Origin: Siphlonurus alternatus
Taxonomy: Eukaryota; Arthropoda; Insecta; Ephemeroptera; Siphlonuridae
Direction: 5' to 3'
Assembly (NCBI GenBank): GCA_949825025.1
Contig: OX463778.1
Coordinates: 1-64,000, forward strand
Length of the DNA stretch: 64,000 bases
Position 1 is the stretch's first letter. The number at the start of each line of letters is the position of its first letter. The translations under genes and the position numbers were made by a program. This document shows positions 10,662-23,156 of the stretch, piece after piece. Below the pieces are notes generated by a model, which was not told the origin of the DNA, did not search any database, and saw only the letters and a program-made list of their open reading frames with translations.

Positions 10662-12104
10662 TTGGATGCTGTTGAGATGATAAGAGTCTGTTCATGAAAT
10701 TATTAATAAGTTGAGCTGCAGTTTCATTTGTAGTACTTGCAGCATTGATGGAGAGAAGAATAGTTTCTTGTACGATTGTATAATATGGAATGTCAGGGCG
10801 TTTATCCCTGATCATTTGGATAGCTTGATCCATAGCTACTATAGCAAGGATGTGTCTCTCTTTCTTTACTTGATCTTCACCTTCGTTAGTAGGAGGGGGG
10901 GGAGCCGTGGGGCAAGTAACTTGAGGAGTTTTAGGGGGGGGTTGATCGGGACCGTCACTGAGGAATGCTTGCTGGGCACCCTTTTCTTAGGAGTGGCAAA
11001 GAGTCTTGTGGCCACCACCTTGCGTGGGGTCTCCGGGACTCCGGAGTTGCTGGGAGTAGGCTGGGGAGCAGGATTGCTGGAAGTGGTAGGGGCAGGGTTT
11101 TTACGGGGAGTTTGTGGTAAGCGCTGCTTATGTGGCGTGAATGGCTTATTTGTTTGAATGATGTTGTTATTGTAATTTGGATTACGTTTCACTTGATTAT
11201 TATCATGATTAAGCTGAGAGTTCTTTACTCTGTTTTTCAGTGCAGCAACTCGCACAGGGCATTTCCAGTCCCAGGACTTATGATCTCCATCGCAGTTGGC
11301 ACACTTGGGATAATCTTTAGTTGTGCACTCTTGGGATTTATGGGGGCCCGCGCAGTGTAAACACACTGCGTCGCGGCGACAAGAGAGATTACCATGATGA
11401 AATTGTTGGCAGTTGTAGCATTGCAGGATATCAGTAGAATGTTTATATTTTTCTACTGTAACTTTCATCATGCAGAGATGTTGAATTTCATAAATAGCTT
11501 CAAAGTTTCCCTCTTTTTTAAGGGACACTAAGAACATTGGTAGGGGAGTCTTTGAGATGATCCCCTTCATCTGCTTGAAGTCTTCCACCGGGAATCCACG
11601 ATCAATAAGTTCGTCATAGACCTCTACAGGCGGGGTGTAGGACGGGATGTTGCGAATCACCACGCGCAGAGGAATCTGATTTTGAGGAGTGAAGATAGAA
11701 TATTTCTGGTGCTGCTGGGCAGCATAAGTAAGAAGTTTTTCATGGTCACTCATAGTTTCCACACGAATTATAAGTTTTCCTTGTCTATGATTAGCTTCAA
11801 CAAAGTCAGGTTTACAAGTTTGTTTAAATTGTTTAAGAAAATTAATTGATTGTGGAACATTATCCAGGCAAATTGATCTCATAGTAGTTTTCTTTTGATT
11901 AAGTCTTATGTTATTCATGTTTACAGTAAATGGTTGATTAATTGGAGGCTGGTTTGGGGGAAGATTGTTGCTGACATTTCCCGGAGAGCTGCAGGTGCGT
12001 TGTCTCTTGCCACGATAAACCGTAAATCCATCATCATCAGTTTGATTTCTATCTTTTTCTTGTAAAGATACATTATCAGTTTGACTTTTTTCTTGTATAG
12101 ACAT
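10645..12104 (-). pseudogene. Element A1 ORF1: Gag-like zinc-knuckle protein, frameshifted
   Basis: The ATG is at 12104. After a polar N-terminus comes a region like the PRE_C2HC domain of Jockey Gag proteins (about 75-225), then three CCHC knuckles (CYNCQQFHHGNLSC near 229, CLHCAGPHKSQEC near 248, CANCDGDHKSWDWKC near 268). The opening frame ends at 10866 in an unnatural Leu-rich stretch. The natural-looking continuation lies in another frame and ends at 10645. The shift most likely arose in the C8 run at 10934-10941. Gag would package the element RNA. Confidence 0.85.
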
Positions 12105-12645
12105 TTTGCTTCCAAAAAAATCAATAATTAGAATTTTAAAAAATTTAGATCCATTAGTTTAAAACAGAAAATGAAAATGAAAAATAATAGTATAGTATAA
12201 TCAATTAAGTTAAAAAGTTAGCAAATAGATTGAATTTTGACCACCAAAAATAGACCAACCTGATGTAAGACTACTTTAAAAATTTTAAGATGAAATAATT
12301 TATAATGACAATTCTGATAAAAATTGTGTATGTGTAAGTTTATGGTGAATGTTTATTAAGGGGAGTCTAAACAAAGGTCCTCAGAAAACATTCCTGGTTG
12401 CGGCAACAGAAACCTGGTCCACCCCAGCGGTATGTCCCAGTGCGCGGTCCGTTTATTGAATACGGCGTACACGTTCTGTCAACACTTCCAATGAATCTTT
12501 TGAGATCGACCTTATAATTTAACTGCGCCGTGCTAAGCTATGCTCATCAGTATAAGACCGAGTAGCATGACACAGAGCACGGAGAATACAATCAGCAATA
12601 ATATAGTATCCAAATTGCTAGCTAGGACGCTATATTATCAGTGAC
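12105..12645 (-). other. Presumed 5' UTR of element A1, inner part
   Basis: Non-coding, AT-rich near ORF1 and more mixed from 12360 on. It ends in TATTATCAGTGAC (12633-12645), the left copy of the duplication around element B. Its assignment to element A rests on position only; nothing else is recognised here. Confidence 0.5.
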
Positions 12646-12963
12646 TTCTTCTTCTTCTTAATTACATTCTTGGAAATTAGCCTGAGGGCTATACATCCAC
12701 GTACGAAGTAACTTGGTATGTTTGGGTTGGTTGTATCTTGGCTCAGGGTTTAGTAGATAGGGCTTATATTTGGTTGAGGTAATTTGTGGTTAATTAATAG
12801 CTTACTATGCACTGTGAAGGGGGACTAATTTACCAACACCTCTTCTGCCAGCTCGGTCCACAGCGGCTACCTGGATATGGAGACCTTTGTTAGAAACAGT
12901 AGGACAGACAACCACTCAGTGCATGTATTTGTAATAGGTAAATGAGGTTGTTTAGGTTATGGT
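12646..12963 (-). other. 3' UTR of element B
   Basis: 318 bp after the ORF2 stop, running to the AAG-rich tail next to the target duplication. Nothing coding is seen. Confidence 0.6.
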
Positions 12964-15900
12964 TTATATAGGCATTTTAGATTGTATAACAAATGATACA
13001 ATAGCATCGTTAATATCAGAATTGTTTAAGGACAACAAATTATTGAGATCAAATGGAGCATATTGGTTTAGGTTATTAAGAGTGATAATAAATGGGGCCC
13101 TGAGCTGATCTGCAATTGGGCAATGAAAAATCATATGCTGAGGACTAGCTAATGGATTACCACAGTTACAGTTAGAGTTATCAATTATGTTAAATCTGGC
13201 CAAGTGAGCAGGACTAAGATTGTGGCCAATTCTAAGTCTGGATAAGGTTGAATGGTAATTCCTACCCTTAAATATACGCTTATATATTGGTTTGTTAGGT
13301 AGTGTGCTTTGGATTTGTTGATACCATGAAGGGGGATCCCTTACTAGACTATCCCACTGATTGCTCCATGACATTGTAAACTTGTCTTTGATGTATTGCT
13401 TTAAATCACTGACAGGTGATTGGAGGTTGACAATATCACCAGATGTTGCAGCAAGTTTAGCCATCTCATCACATATCTCGTTGCCTAGAATGCCACAGTG
13501 GCTCGGAATCCATACAAGTTCAATAATATTACCAACTTTTTGCAATGAAGATATCTTGGTTCTAATGTCGAAGATGAGCCAGTTGGTATTTACCTTAAGA
13601 GAGTTTGAAACCAGAGCTTGCAGAACACTTTTTGAGTCGGAGAAAATTGCAGCTGGGCTAATATTGTGGTCCAGGATATGACTTAGAGCTTGTGAAATAG
13701 CATATGCTTCAGCTGTAAAAACACTACATTGAGACGGTAATTTGTAGTTTCTGATTATTCTATCTCTTCTCGTAATAAATGCTGCACCAACAGACTCATT
13801 GCATTTAGATCCATCTGTGTAAATATGGTAATGTAGTGGGAAGTTAACTTTTATATACTCTTTGCAAAGTTCATTAGCATAATTGTCAACTTGCCTGGTT
13901 TCTTGCGTAACATCAATAAAGTGAGGTGTGATTTCATTTGTGATAATTTCATAATCAGATGAAAAACATGGTTGAATTAATGATGATCTTAATGAAACTT
14001 GAAATGCAACAATGTTATTTAAACTTTGCACTAATATTGGAAGTTTTTTATGAGACCAGTATGCTGCAGGCTTGTTGATTTGAGTATTCAGAGCTCTAAT
14101 ACTTTTAAGAATAGATGAGTTTTCATAGTTATGCAATTTGAGGCAGAACATATCACTGACATATTGAAAGCGTAAAACTAATGGAGGAATAAACGCTTCT
14201 GCCTGCAATGCCTGGATAGGCGATGATTTAAATGCACCAAGAATAAGACGTAAGGCCATGTTTTGTGCACGGTCTAGTTGTTTTAAAGCTGAGTTACTCG
14301 CAGAGCCATAAAGGAAGCATCCATATTCAATCTTAGATCTCACCAAGGATTTGTACATCAAGCTTGCCGTAGCAGGGTCAGCGCCCCACCAGATACTACA
14401 AGTGGCTTTTATAGTGTTGAGAGCTCGTAGGCACGAAGAAGTCAATGTAGAGATGTGTTGATTCAAGTTAAGTTTATGATCTAGGGTTAACCCATGAAAT
14501 TTTTTAGTGCGGACAAATTTGATTTGGTACTTATCATACTGAATGCTCAGAGTATTTAAATCAGCAGTTCTTTCAGTGTGTCTAGTAAACAAAATAGCTG
14601 AACTTTTTTGCGGATTAACATCAAGATGAGACATTTGGAGCCAATATCTAAGAATTTTGATGGCATCCTCAATTGCTTTGATTGCTTGGTTTATTGACTT
14701 GTTTCTTACATATATAGCCAAGTCATCCACAAACAGAGAACTTTTTATGACATATGGGAACTCAGCAATCAAACTAACCGTATAGATTAAAAACAACTTG
14801 GGGCTTAGAACAGATCCTTGTTGTAGACCTCTATACATTGTTCTTGTAGCATTGACTCCTCGTGTTCCAATTTGGTAGATCCTTTTGGTTAGATAGTTTT
14901 TAAGAAATTTGCAGATTGAGATAGGTAAACCTAGTGATCTTGCCCTGTCAATAAGGGTAGGGATGTGAACATTGTCGAAAGCAGAGGTTATGTCGAAAAA
15001 AGCACAGACAGTATTTTGTTTTTGTCCAAATCCTAATTGAACTTCAGTTACTAATGAAGATAAATTATTTAGACAGCTCATACCTTTTCTGCATCCAGTT
15101 AAGTTTTGAGGAAAAGCATCATTGTGTTCCAAGAACCAACATAGACGTCTATCAATTAGCTTCTCGAATAGTTTAGCGACACATGAGGATTGAGCTATTG
15201 GACGATACGAAGACGTGAGTCCTTTTTGTTTGCCTGGCTTTAAAACTGGGTTAATGAGGACCTCAAGCCAAGGTTGAGGTATGATTCCAGTTCTCCATAC
15301 AACATTATATATTTTCAGTAATTCAGACTTCGCTTCACAGGGGAGGTGATTAATCATATTGTAATTAATTTCATCTAGTCCAGGGGCAGAGTTATTAGTT
15401 TCACCAAGAGCCAAATAGAGTTCTTCCAAAATGAAGTCAAAATGCAGCTCGTCAATTAAGTTTGGTTCTATATCAAACATGATGAGCTCCTCGGCAGATG
15501 GTACATATGGTGGGCACATTGAGGCAGCGTAGTTTTCCATGTTTAACGAAGCACATTGTTCAGGTACAGAGTTCTTGGTGATACCTATACGATAAGCCTT
15601 AATTGATTTCCATACCTGACTAACAGGAGTGTTACGATTGAGTGTGGCACAAAATGATCTCCATCCATTCTTTTTTTCTCTTTTATTGGTTTTTGTAGCT
15701 AAGGCAGACACTCTGTTAATTTCAATAAGCTTGGCACTTGTCAGGAATTTTCTACCTTCTCTAGTCTTTTGTTTGCGTAGGTTTCTCGCATCGCTACATT
15801 TTTGGTTAAACCAATAATTTGCAGGATGGATACGTTTGTTTGGGTTAAACGCAGTCTTACGAGGAATACTAGCTTCAGCTGCAGATTGTATAATATTAAT

Positions 15901-16722
15901 AAAATTGTTGTAGGAGTCATGTATAGAGTTGGATAATTTATAATTTTTAATATTATTATTTATTTCTTCTTGATATTTAACCCAATTAGCTTTGCGGAAG
16001 TTCCGTTTATTAAAAGATAATTTATTGAAGTGAGGAACACTCAGAAGTTCAAATTTAGAGATGGTTGGTAAGTGGTCACTTCCAATACAATCTTCCCATA
16101 CTTCAAATGAAGCTGTAATACCCAAAGCCGGAGTAATAACAGTTAAATCAAAGGCATTAGCATGCTGGTTTGGTTGAGGTATACGGGTAGGGGAGCCGTC
16201 ATTAAGAAGAATAAGGTTCTCTTGATCTAAAAAATTATACATATCCCTCCCCCTTTTGTTGGAGTCGAAGCACCCCCAAGTGGTATGTCGAGCGTTGAAG
16301 TCACCGACCAAGACAAATTCACCAGTAGATAAAGATTTAATATTATGAAGAATGGCAGGAGATAACGTAGTATTGGGCGCTGCATAGACTGCCATAATGG
16401 TAAAACTAGTACCCTCAAAATGAACATTGGCTGCCACTACTTCAGGATTATTTGGTGTGTTATTATATTCTATCACTTGAAACTTAATACCTTTTTTGAT
16501 AAATAATGCCACACCACCTTTACCACTTTGAAATGAATGATGTATAATCTTGTAATGTTTATACCTAGGTGTGAGGTTTGGGATGAGTTTAGTTTCGGTG
16601 ACAGCACAAATGTGAGTGCTAGATTCGTAAAGAAAGTCTTCAAATGCATGCTTTTTATGACGTAAACCACGAGCGTTCCAGTTTGTGATGATCAGTTCTT
16701 TAGTTATCTGTTGTCCTGCCAT
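12964..16722 (-). CDS. Element B ORF2: endonuclease-reverse transcriptase-RNase H
   Basis: 1252 aa with no internal stop. Domains in order: APE endonuclease (WNARGLR near 15, TETKL near 43, GDFNARHTTWG near 140, SDHLPT near 215), reverse transcriptase (SSYRPIAQSS near 505, FFDITSAFDNV near 575, GLQQGSVLSPKLF near 632, catalytic FVDD near 664), RNase H (YTDGSK near 968, TAEAYA near 1003, FSDSKSV near 1028, WIPSHCG near 1071), then CNCG...HMIFHC near 1185-1201. The start is the ATG at 16720-16722 (MAGQQITK). It overlaps the ORF1 end by 23 nt. The intact frame suggests recent activity, although this copy lacks its 5' end. Confidence 0.93.
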   Translation of the reverse strand: MAGQQITKELIITNWNARGLRHKKHAFEDFLYESSTHICAVTETKLIPNLTPRYKHYKIIHHSFQSGKGGVALFIKKGIKFQVIEYNNTPNNPEVVAANVHFEGTSFTIMAVYAAPNTTLSPAILHNIKSLSTGEFVLVGDFNARHTTWGCFDSNKRGRDMYNFLDQENLILLNDGSPTRIPQPNQHANAFDLTVITPALGITASFEVWEDCIGSDHLPTISKFELLSVPHFNKLSFNKRNFRKANWVKYQEEINNNIKNYKLSNSIHDSYNNFINIIQSAAEASIPRKTAFNPNKRIHPANYWFNQKCSDARNLRKQKTREGRKFLTSAKLIEINRVSALATKTNKREKKNGWRSFCATLNRNTPVSQVWKSIKAYRIGITKNSVPEQCASLNMENYAASMCPPYVPSAEELIMFDIEPNLIDELHFDFILEELYLALGETNNSAPGLDEINYNMINHLPCEAKSELLKIYNVVWRTGIIPQPWLEVLINPVLKPGKQKGLTSSYRPIAQSSCVAKLFEKLIDRRLCWFLEHNDAFPQNLTGCRKGMSCLNNLSSLVTEVQLGFGQKQNTVCAFFDITSAFDNVHIPTLIDRARSLGLPISICKFLKNYLTKRIYQIGTRGVNATRTMYRGLQQGSVLSPKLFLIYTVSLIAEFPYVIKSSLFVDDLAIYVRNKSINQAIKAIEDAIKILRYWLQMSHLDVNPQKSSAILFTRHTERTADLNTLSIQYDKYQIKFVRTKKFHGLTLDHKLNLNQHISTLTSSCLRALNTIKATCSIWWGADPATASLMYKSLVRSKIEYGCFLYGSASNSALKQLDRAQNMALRLILGAFKSSPIQALQAEAFIPPLVLRFQYVSDMFCLKLHNYENSSILKSIRALNTQINKPAAYWSHKKLPILVQSLNNIVAFQVSLRSSLIQPCFSSDYEIITNEITPHFIDVTQETRQVDNYANELCKEYIKVNFPLHYHIYTDGSKCNESVGAAFITRRDRIIRNYKLPSQCSVFTAEAYAISQALSHILDHNISPAAIFSDSKSVLQALVSNSLKVNTNWLIFDIRTKISSLQKVGNIIELVWIPSHCGILGNEICDEMAKLAATSGDIVNLQSPVSDLKQYIKDKFTMSWSNQWDSLVRDPPSWYQQIQSTLPNKPIYKRIFKGRNYHSTLSRLRIGHNLSPAHLARFNIIDNSNCNCGNPLASPQHMIFHCPIADQLRAPFIITLNNLNQYAPFDLNNLLSLNNSDINDAIVSFVIQSKMPI

Positions 16723-17946
16723 TTTGATGATTAGAGAAGTGAGATGCAATGAGCTCAGGTAATTGTGCTTTAATGTTGTCTAGTATATTTGTAACTGCTG
16801 ATTCTATAATGCTTTTTGGGTCTACAATTTTATTGATAGCTTCAAAGTATTCTCCCTTTTTATCCTGTAGTTGTTTTAGCTGCCAAGTGTATACATTGTG
16901 AGATGTTTGAAGAGCAATTTGATCTATAGTTTCTTTACTAAGAGTAATGGCATTGTCAAAATTTGATTCTTGAGTCTCAGGTATGTAGCGTACACCATCG
17001 CTTCTTACGAGGGCTCTTGGAGAGGATGGGCTACTAGGAGTTTGCTGGTAGGAGCGCGACTGAGGAGTCGCTGGTAAGTTGGGTCTGGGTCTGGCAAGTA
17101 CAGTTGAGTACGGACTTTGAGACTGCCTGATGGAAGAAATTGGAGAACGAGTTATGGGTGGAAAATGATTTATACTGGATTTTGGATTCGAATAAGCTGT
17201 AGCTTGAGATGAGGAAGGGAGAGGAAACGACTGGCTTTTAGGGGTGTAACCTCTCCGTTGCTTTAAGTCGAGATGGCTATGCGGAGCTTGGTTGGCTTGT
17301 TCGATGACTCGTTGTTTTTCACTTTGGTAAGTAGGACATTGTGGATTGTTGGCTGGGTGGTCACCAGAGCAATGAATACAGTGGGGTTGAGTAGACTTAT
17401 CACAAGAGTTTGTAGAATGGTTGCTTCCGCAATGCATGCATCTAACCTGGCTTGTACAGTGCTTAGCAACATGTCTGTAACGCAAGCAGTTGTAGCACTG
17501 TGTGACTCTAGGAATGTATACATCAACTTTATAATAACGATGAAAGAGACGCACCCCGTCAGTTGGCAGGGAGTTGCCCTCAAAGTGAATTGCAACAGTG
17601 GATAAATTTTTAAATCTAGGGTTTCCTGTATTTTCATCAGCTGATTCTTGTATGCGAAAACGTCTAATATTAGTGATGGATTTAGAACGACACACCAAGT
17701 TTTTCCATAGCTCCCCGTCAGTGATTTCAGGATCTACATCTCTAATGACGCCCACTATTTCAACCGCAGATGAGGGGATATAAGCAATTGCTTTGTTTTG
17801 TTAAAGGTTAATTGTAGGAAATAGTGAAACAAAATTATTGGCTCTCATAGCAGTAGTAAATTGGAATGTGAAGCGATTTTTGCCTGTACTAGCAAATATG
17901 TCTTCATCAGAACCACTAGTTTTTAAGAAGGGCAAGAATGCTTTTG
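16700..17946 (-). pseudogene. Element B ORF1: Gag-like protein, 5'-truncated, with one nonsense codon
   Basis: About 415 codons remain, with no initiating ATG at the truncated 5' edge. A TAA at 17802-17804 breaks the otherwise open frame. Downstream are three CCHC knuckles (CYNCLRYRHVAKHC, CMHCGSNHSTNSC, CIHCSGDHPANNPQC), then a Ser/Pro/Gln-rich stretch and a C-terminal region ending in the ORF2 overlap. It would be the RNA-binding Gag of element B. Confidence 0.82.
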
Positions 17947-18042
17947 CTTATTATCAGTGACCCGAGTCAGAGCAAACTGCCGGTAGTGTGGGGGCACCAC
18001 CTGCTGGAGAATGAAGTGACTCAGTAAATTACGCGGGAACGC

Positions 18043-18552
<510 letters not shown>

Positions 18553-18598
18553 GCTGCTGCTGCATACACCTCGCTCGCTGCCAGACCAACATCGAAAA

Positions 18599-18614
18599 GG
18601 CCCTTTTCAGGGCC
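18599..18614 (+). terminator. Histone 3' stem-loop of H4, unit 2
   Basis: GGCCCTTTTCAGGGCC, intact. Confidence 0.95.
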
Positions 18615-19262
18615 ACCACGAATCTCTGCAGAGTGTCTTTTTAGTGAGCAATGCGCGTGAGTACAAGTGTATCGTTATTTGTGATTAGGTTTATAGCTGT
18701 TCCTTGTGATTCGACTTACTTTTTCTGTATGCATGAAATAAGTTGTTTTTATCGGTTCATTTTCGTATCAGTGTCATTATTTTGAAGGGACGAATATATA
18801 TAATGTACGGAGTGTAGGCCCGACTCGGTTGTATTGCCAAGTGATGAATATAGGAAAACTGAATAAAAAGAACAAGGATCATGATGCACGCGCTATCTAT
18901 ATGATATTGCAGTTGTACAACAGATGCACAATATGCGTTTAGTTTCATACTCTCCTGAGACCTATCTTGGTCGAGAATGATTAAAAAAATAAAAATATCC
19001 CTGACTAACACGGTCGTGCATGTATGCATCATATAATACACTGGAAGTGCACTGCTCACCGTCCTCACAAAGTGATGCCGCCCAAGATTATGTACATACT
19101 GCGGCTGTGCCACACAAAATTAACTGTAGCAAATTACATACCAACAGACAACACTAAACTGCAGGCGAGAAAATAACGATGATAGAAAAAGCAAATGCTC
19201 ACTCACCTCTTTGTTGCACCATAATTGCTAGTGGAAAAGAACTCTATACAGAAATATATGGT

Positions 19263-19278
19263 GGCCCTGAAAAGGGCC
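19263..19278 (-). terminator. Histone 3' stem-loop of H2A, unit 2
   Basis: GGCCCTTTTCAGGGCC on the minus strand, intact. Confidence 0.95.
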
Positions 19279-19310
19279 TTTTCAATGCAGCAGACAGCGA
19301 TGGTTGATGC

Positions 19311-19784
<474 letters not shown>

Positions 19785-19988
19785 TTACTCCGCACCAATC
19801 ACGGCTCTGCGCGGGAACATTTTGTTTCCAGCCTGCGCCACGGAGAGCGCTTCAGTCGCCAACTTTGAAAGAGTGCACAAACGACGCCCGGCGATTGGTG
19901 CGGAGTATTTCTCACTCCGTGGGTACTTAGTCTAACGCCGTTTCACGTGCCGGCTCATTTTCAAGCAAGATCTCGACGAGTCAGCATC

Positions 19989-20363
19989 ATGCCGCCCAAG
20001 ACGAGTGGAAAAGCCGCGAAGAAGTCTGGCAAAGCCCAGAAGAACATCTCCAAGTCGGACAAGAAGGGCCGCAAGAAGAGGAGGAAGGAGAGCTACGCCA
20101 TCTACATCTATAAGGTGTTGAAGCAGGTCCACCCCGACACCGGCGTGTCCAGCAAGGCCATGAGCATCATGAACAGCTTCGTGAACGACATCTTCGAGCG
20201 CATCGCTGCCGAGGCCAGCCGCCTGGCTCACTACAACAAGCGCTCCACCATCACGAGCCGGGAGATCCAGACCGCCGTGCGTCTGCTGCTGCCAGGAGAG
20301 CTGGCCAAGCACGCCGTGAGTGAGGGCACCAAGGCAGTGACCAAGTACACCAGCTCCAAGTAA
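19989..20363 (+). CDS. H2B: Histone H2B, unit 2
   Basis: 124 aa, protein identical to unit 1, with the paired CCAAT repeats intact upstream. Confidence 0.98.
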   Translation: MPPKTSGKAAKKSGKAQKNISKSDKKGRKKRRKESYAIYIYKVLKQVHPDTGVSSKAMSIMNSFVNDIFERIAAEASRLAHYNKRSTITSREIQTAVRLLLPGELAKHAVSEGTKAVTKYTSSK

Positions 20364-20417
20364 GTCAGTTTTGCACTTCCAACATCATCGCTGCTGCTGC
20401 TGTATGTACATCGAAAA

Positions 20418-20433
20418 GGCCCTTTTCAGGGCC
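20418..20433 (+). terminator. Histone 3' stem-loop of H2B, unit 2
   Basis: GGCCCTTTTCAGGGCC, intact. Confidence 0.95.
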
Positions 20434-20882
20434 ACCATTCTTCTCTGTATAGCAGTTTTGGTACTAGCAATGTGTGCTGTTGTCAATTATTATTATTATT
20501 ATTTCTTATTATTGTTCTGACTTGTACATTGTGATCTATATATATGTATGTTTGTGCGCATGAAAGAGATAATACAATAAAGTAAATTTGTGTTTGATGT
20601 GTCTTGTGAATAAAAATCCTGCTCCGTGTGTCCATCGTGACGGTTCTGTGTGCGAGCCGCATGATGGAATTCCCGCTTTTATTCCATCGCCATCTTGTTG
20701 CATGCATACAACTGCAGCCTGGCTACCTGGGCCCGCCCGTTGGCTTGTATTTTGTACACTTTTTGGTTAAATAACTACATGGTTGTAGGTCGAAGGCAAT
20801 TTTTATTTTTTATTATCTCTTTACATATTATTATGTTTATGATACGATTGCTGCATTTTCACTCTCCCGCTAGTTGTTTGGT

Positions 20883-20898
20883 GGCTCTGAAAAGAGCC
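20883..20898 (-). terminator. Histone 3' stem-loop of the sixth gene, unit 2
   Basis: GGCTCTTTTCAGAGCC on the minus strand, intact. Confidence 0.93.
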
Positions 20899-20941
20899 GT
20901 TTCTGTAGTGATCGGAAAGGAACTTGGGATTTCTTGCGATT

Positions 20942-21139
20942 TTACTTCTTCTTGGTCGCCTTTGGCTTCGCTGCTGCCTTGGGCTTGGCCGGAGTTGACT
21001 TTGGTTTCGCAGCAGCCTTCCTTGCTTTCGATGGTGCCGCCGCCGCCTTTGGTTTTGCTGCGGGCTTTGCTTTTTTCACTTTTGCGAGCGCCTTCTTCGG
21101 CTTGCTTGCCTTCGCTGCCGGCGATTTCTTGGCGGCCAT
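20942..21139 (-). CDS. Sixth array gene (65-aa H1-tail-like protein), unit 2
   Basis: The only amino-acid variant among the six copies: KSTPAK instead of KSSPAK. The S/T-P-X-K character of the motif is kept. Its upstream region is intact here, unlike in unit 1. Confidence 0.87.
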   Translation of the reverse strand: MAAKKSPAAKASKPKKALAKVKKAKPAAKPKAAAAPSKARKAAAKPKSTPAKPKAAAKPKATKKK

Positions 21140-23107
21140 GCTAGTTATGAGCGACGAGTCGGACGTTGGCTAGAGCAGAGTAAAAATTTGCAGCAGCTCT
21201 CTCTCGGCTGCAGCTTCGCTAGTCATTTGACTACCACTAAAACCCCAACCTGATGTAAGTATCTTTCTCTTGGCTCCACCCCTTTCAATTCGTCGCGTAC
21301 ATTTTGAACGTTTGAATTGATGAGCATAAAATAACATATCAGATTGTGGGTGTTTGTTTAGGAACTGCAGAATGCAAGATGTTTGGTTTTTGTGATGCAG
21401 CATATTATATGATGTAGTTTTCTATATTTATCATCGTCACTACGCATTTTGAAAATTGAATGTTTTTAGGGTCGTTTCAGGGTCAAGGGTGACCTGTCAG
21501 GTTACACCAAAACCAAACACTTAAAGTTAAGTATTTCAAATGAAAATTTTAAAACTTTCAAAACCTTGCAATTTATAGTTGTTTTTACTAATGACCCTGA
21601 ATATCCTTCAGGATCCAACCTATGACTTCCTTATAATAGGGAAGACCCTGACGACGTATAGGTAGGTGGTGGTCCAAATTTGGGAGCCCTAGGTTTGGTA
21701 GAATAATTTCGGGATATTTTTTCAACTTGGAGAGGGTTCACTTTTTAAAATTTTCATTTGCGTGCCCATACGCGGGCACGCTATTAGGCAGATTAGGGTT
21801 ATTCAATGTAATATTGTTAAAATATAGAAATTGATAGGAATTTATGTATGTATGTATTTATACGTAATATATATGTGTAATATTTCCTAGAATAATACTG
21901 TTAACATTACACAACGTCTAATTTATTTGTTTTTTTTTCATTTTGTGTAGAAATTGTCAGAAAGTAAATGCCATTTTTTTTTTTTTTTTTAACTATATCT
22001 TTTGTCACACAAATCGTACACTGCATTATTGCTATTGTTTAGTCATATACTATCAGTAAATTCAGATTCAACAAATTCGTCCGTCACTTAATATATAATA
22101 TATATATTTCCCCCCCCCCCCCCCCTCACCAAAAGAAATCACATTCTACGATTATTATTAAGTTGTTCATTCAGAATAACACATATCAGAACGAAAAGAA
22201 ACAACAATATGGAAAAAATAATTTGTCTACAAATATATATAAATAGGTCACTCAACCATATTGAAACACATTTGAAATAACACATAGCGGCGCGCCGCCC
22301 CCAGTGACGTCCTCGGGGATGTTCCCGAATTTTCACTTGCCAATTATCATCGTAAAATTTATATTAAAAAGAATGTTTACAGTCTTTTAGAATGAGGACT
22401 ACAAGATTTTACCAAAAAAAAAAAAAAAAAAGTTAGGTCCGCCAGGAATCGAACTCGGACCTTTTGGTTGATAAGCCGACGTCGTAGACAACTTGCATCT
22501 TGCTCTTGGTAATTAAACTTTGGTTTAGTTGGCTTTATAAATTGCAATTTTTTGGGTGTTTTATAATATTTTAATATTACGAGCAAAGTTGCGCTATTTT
22601 TTTTTTTTTAAGCAATCTGGTACAATGGGAGATTGTTATTATTTAATATTGAGATTTAATTTTTATTTTTTATAATTTTAAAAAGGTCCCTCCGAGGACA
22701 TTTGTGGGGGGACTTTGATGTCTATTCAAGTTTTGGGGCGAGGCATTAAATATTATCAATTCCTGTCGAATTTTATAATCCTAGATTGCAAACTCTTTCA
22801 AACATTGCTTTTTTTTTTTTTTTTTTTTTAACCTTCATTCCTACTCTTATAAATCCACAGATCTATATTATAGTTCATGATCCTGGCATTTTACGCATCA
22901 TTGTTATATAATATAGCCTTAATTCCCCCTGACCTCAAGTTGCTTCTAAAATATGCGTACTAACTTAACAGTCCTCCTCGGTACTATAAGCCGGACTATA
23001 CAGGCACACTGCATTTCGCTGCAACACAGACGCGCACCACCCGAGACCAACAAACAAACAGCAGCACCACAACAAGATGCAGCAACACGCACAAATCACT
23101 GCAAACT

Positions 23108-23156
<49 letters not shown>

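Larger units (their letters stand above)
12646..17948 (-). mobile_element. Element B: I-group non-LTR retrotransposon, 5'-truncated, nested in A1
   Basis: 5.3 kb on the minus strand, flanked by a perfect 13-bp target duplication TATTATCAGTGAC (12633-12645 and 17949-17961), with a 3' (AAG)n-like tail at 12646-12659. It carries overlapping ORF1 and ORF2. The Gag frame is already open at the 5' edge with no start codon, so the copy is truncated inside ORF1. RNase H after the reverse transcriptase and a C-terminal CCHC motif fit the I group (I, Nimb or Loa-like). Confidence 0.88.
7575..18042 (-). mobile_element. Element A1: near full-length Jockey-type non-LTR retrotransposon with a nested element
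   Basis: Minus-strand element with a (TTC)n-like 3' tail at 7575-7590, a 3' UTR (to 7943), ORF2, overlapping ORF1 (to 12104) and a presumed 5' UTR (12105-12645 plus 17962-18042) split by element B. The left host flank is the sixth-gene leader of unit 1 and the right flank is the H3 leader of unit 2, so no target duplication exists and about 4.8 kb of array is missing. The exact 5' limit and the identity of the 17962-18042 segment as element DNA are inferred. Confidence 0.8.
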
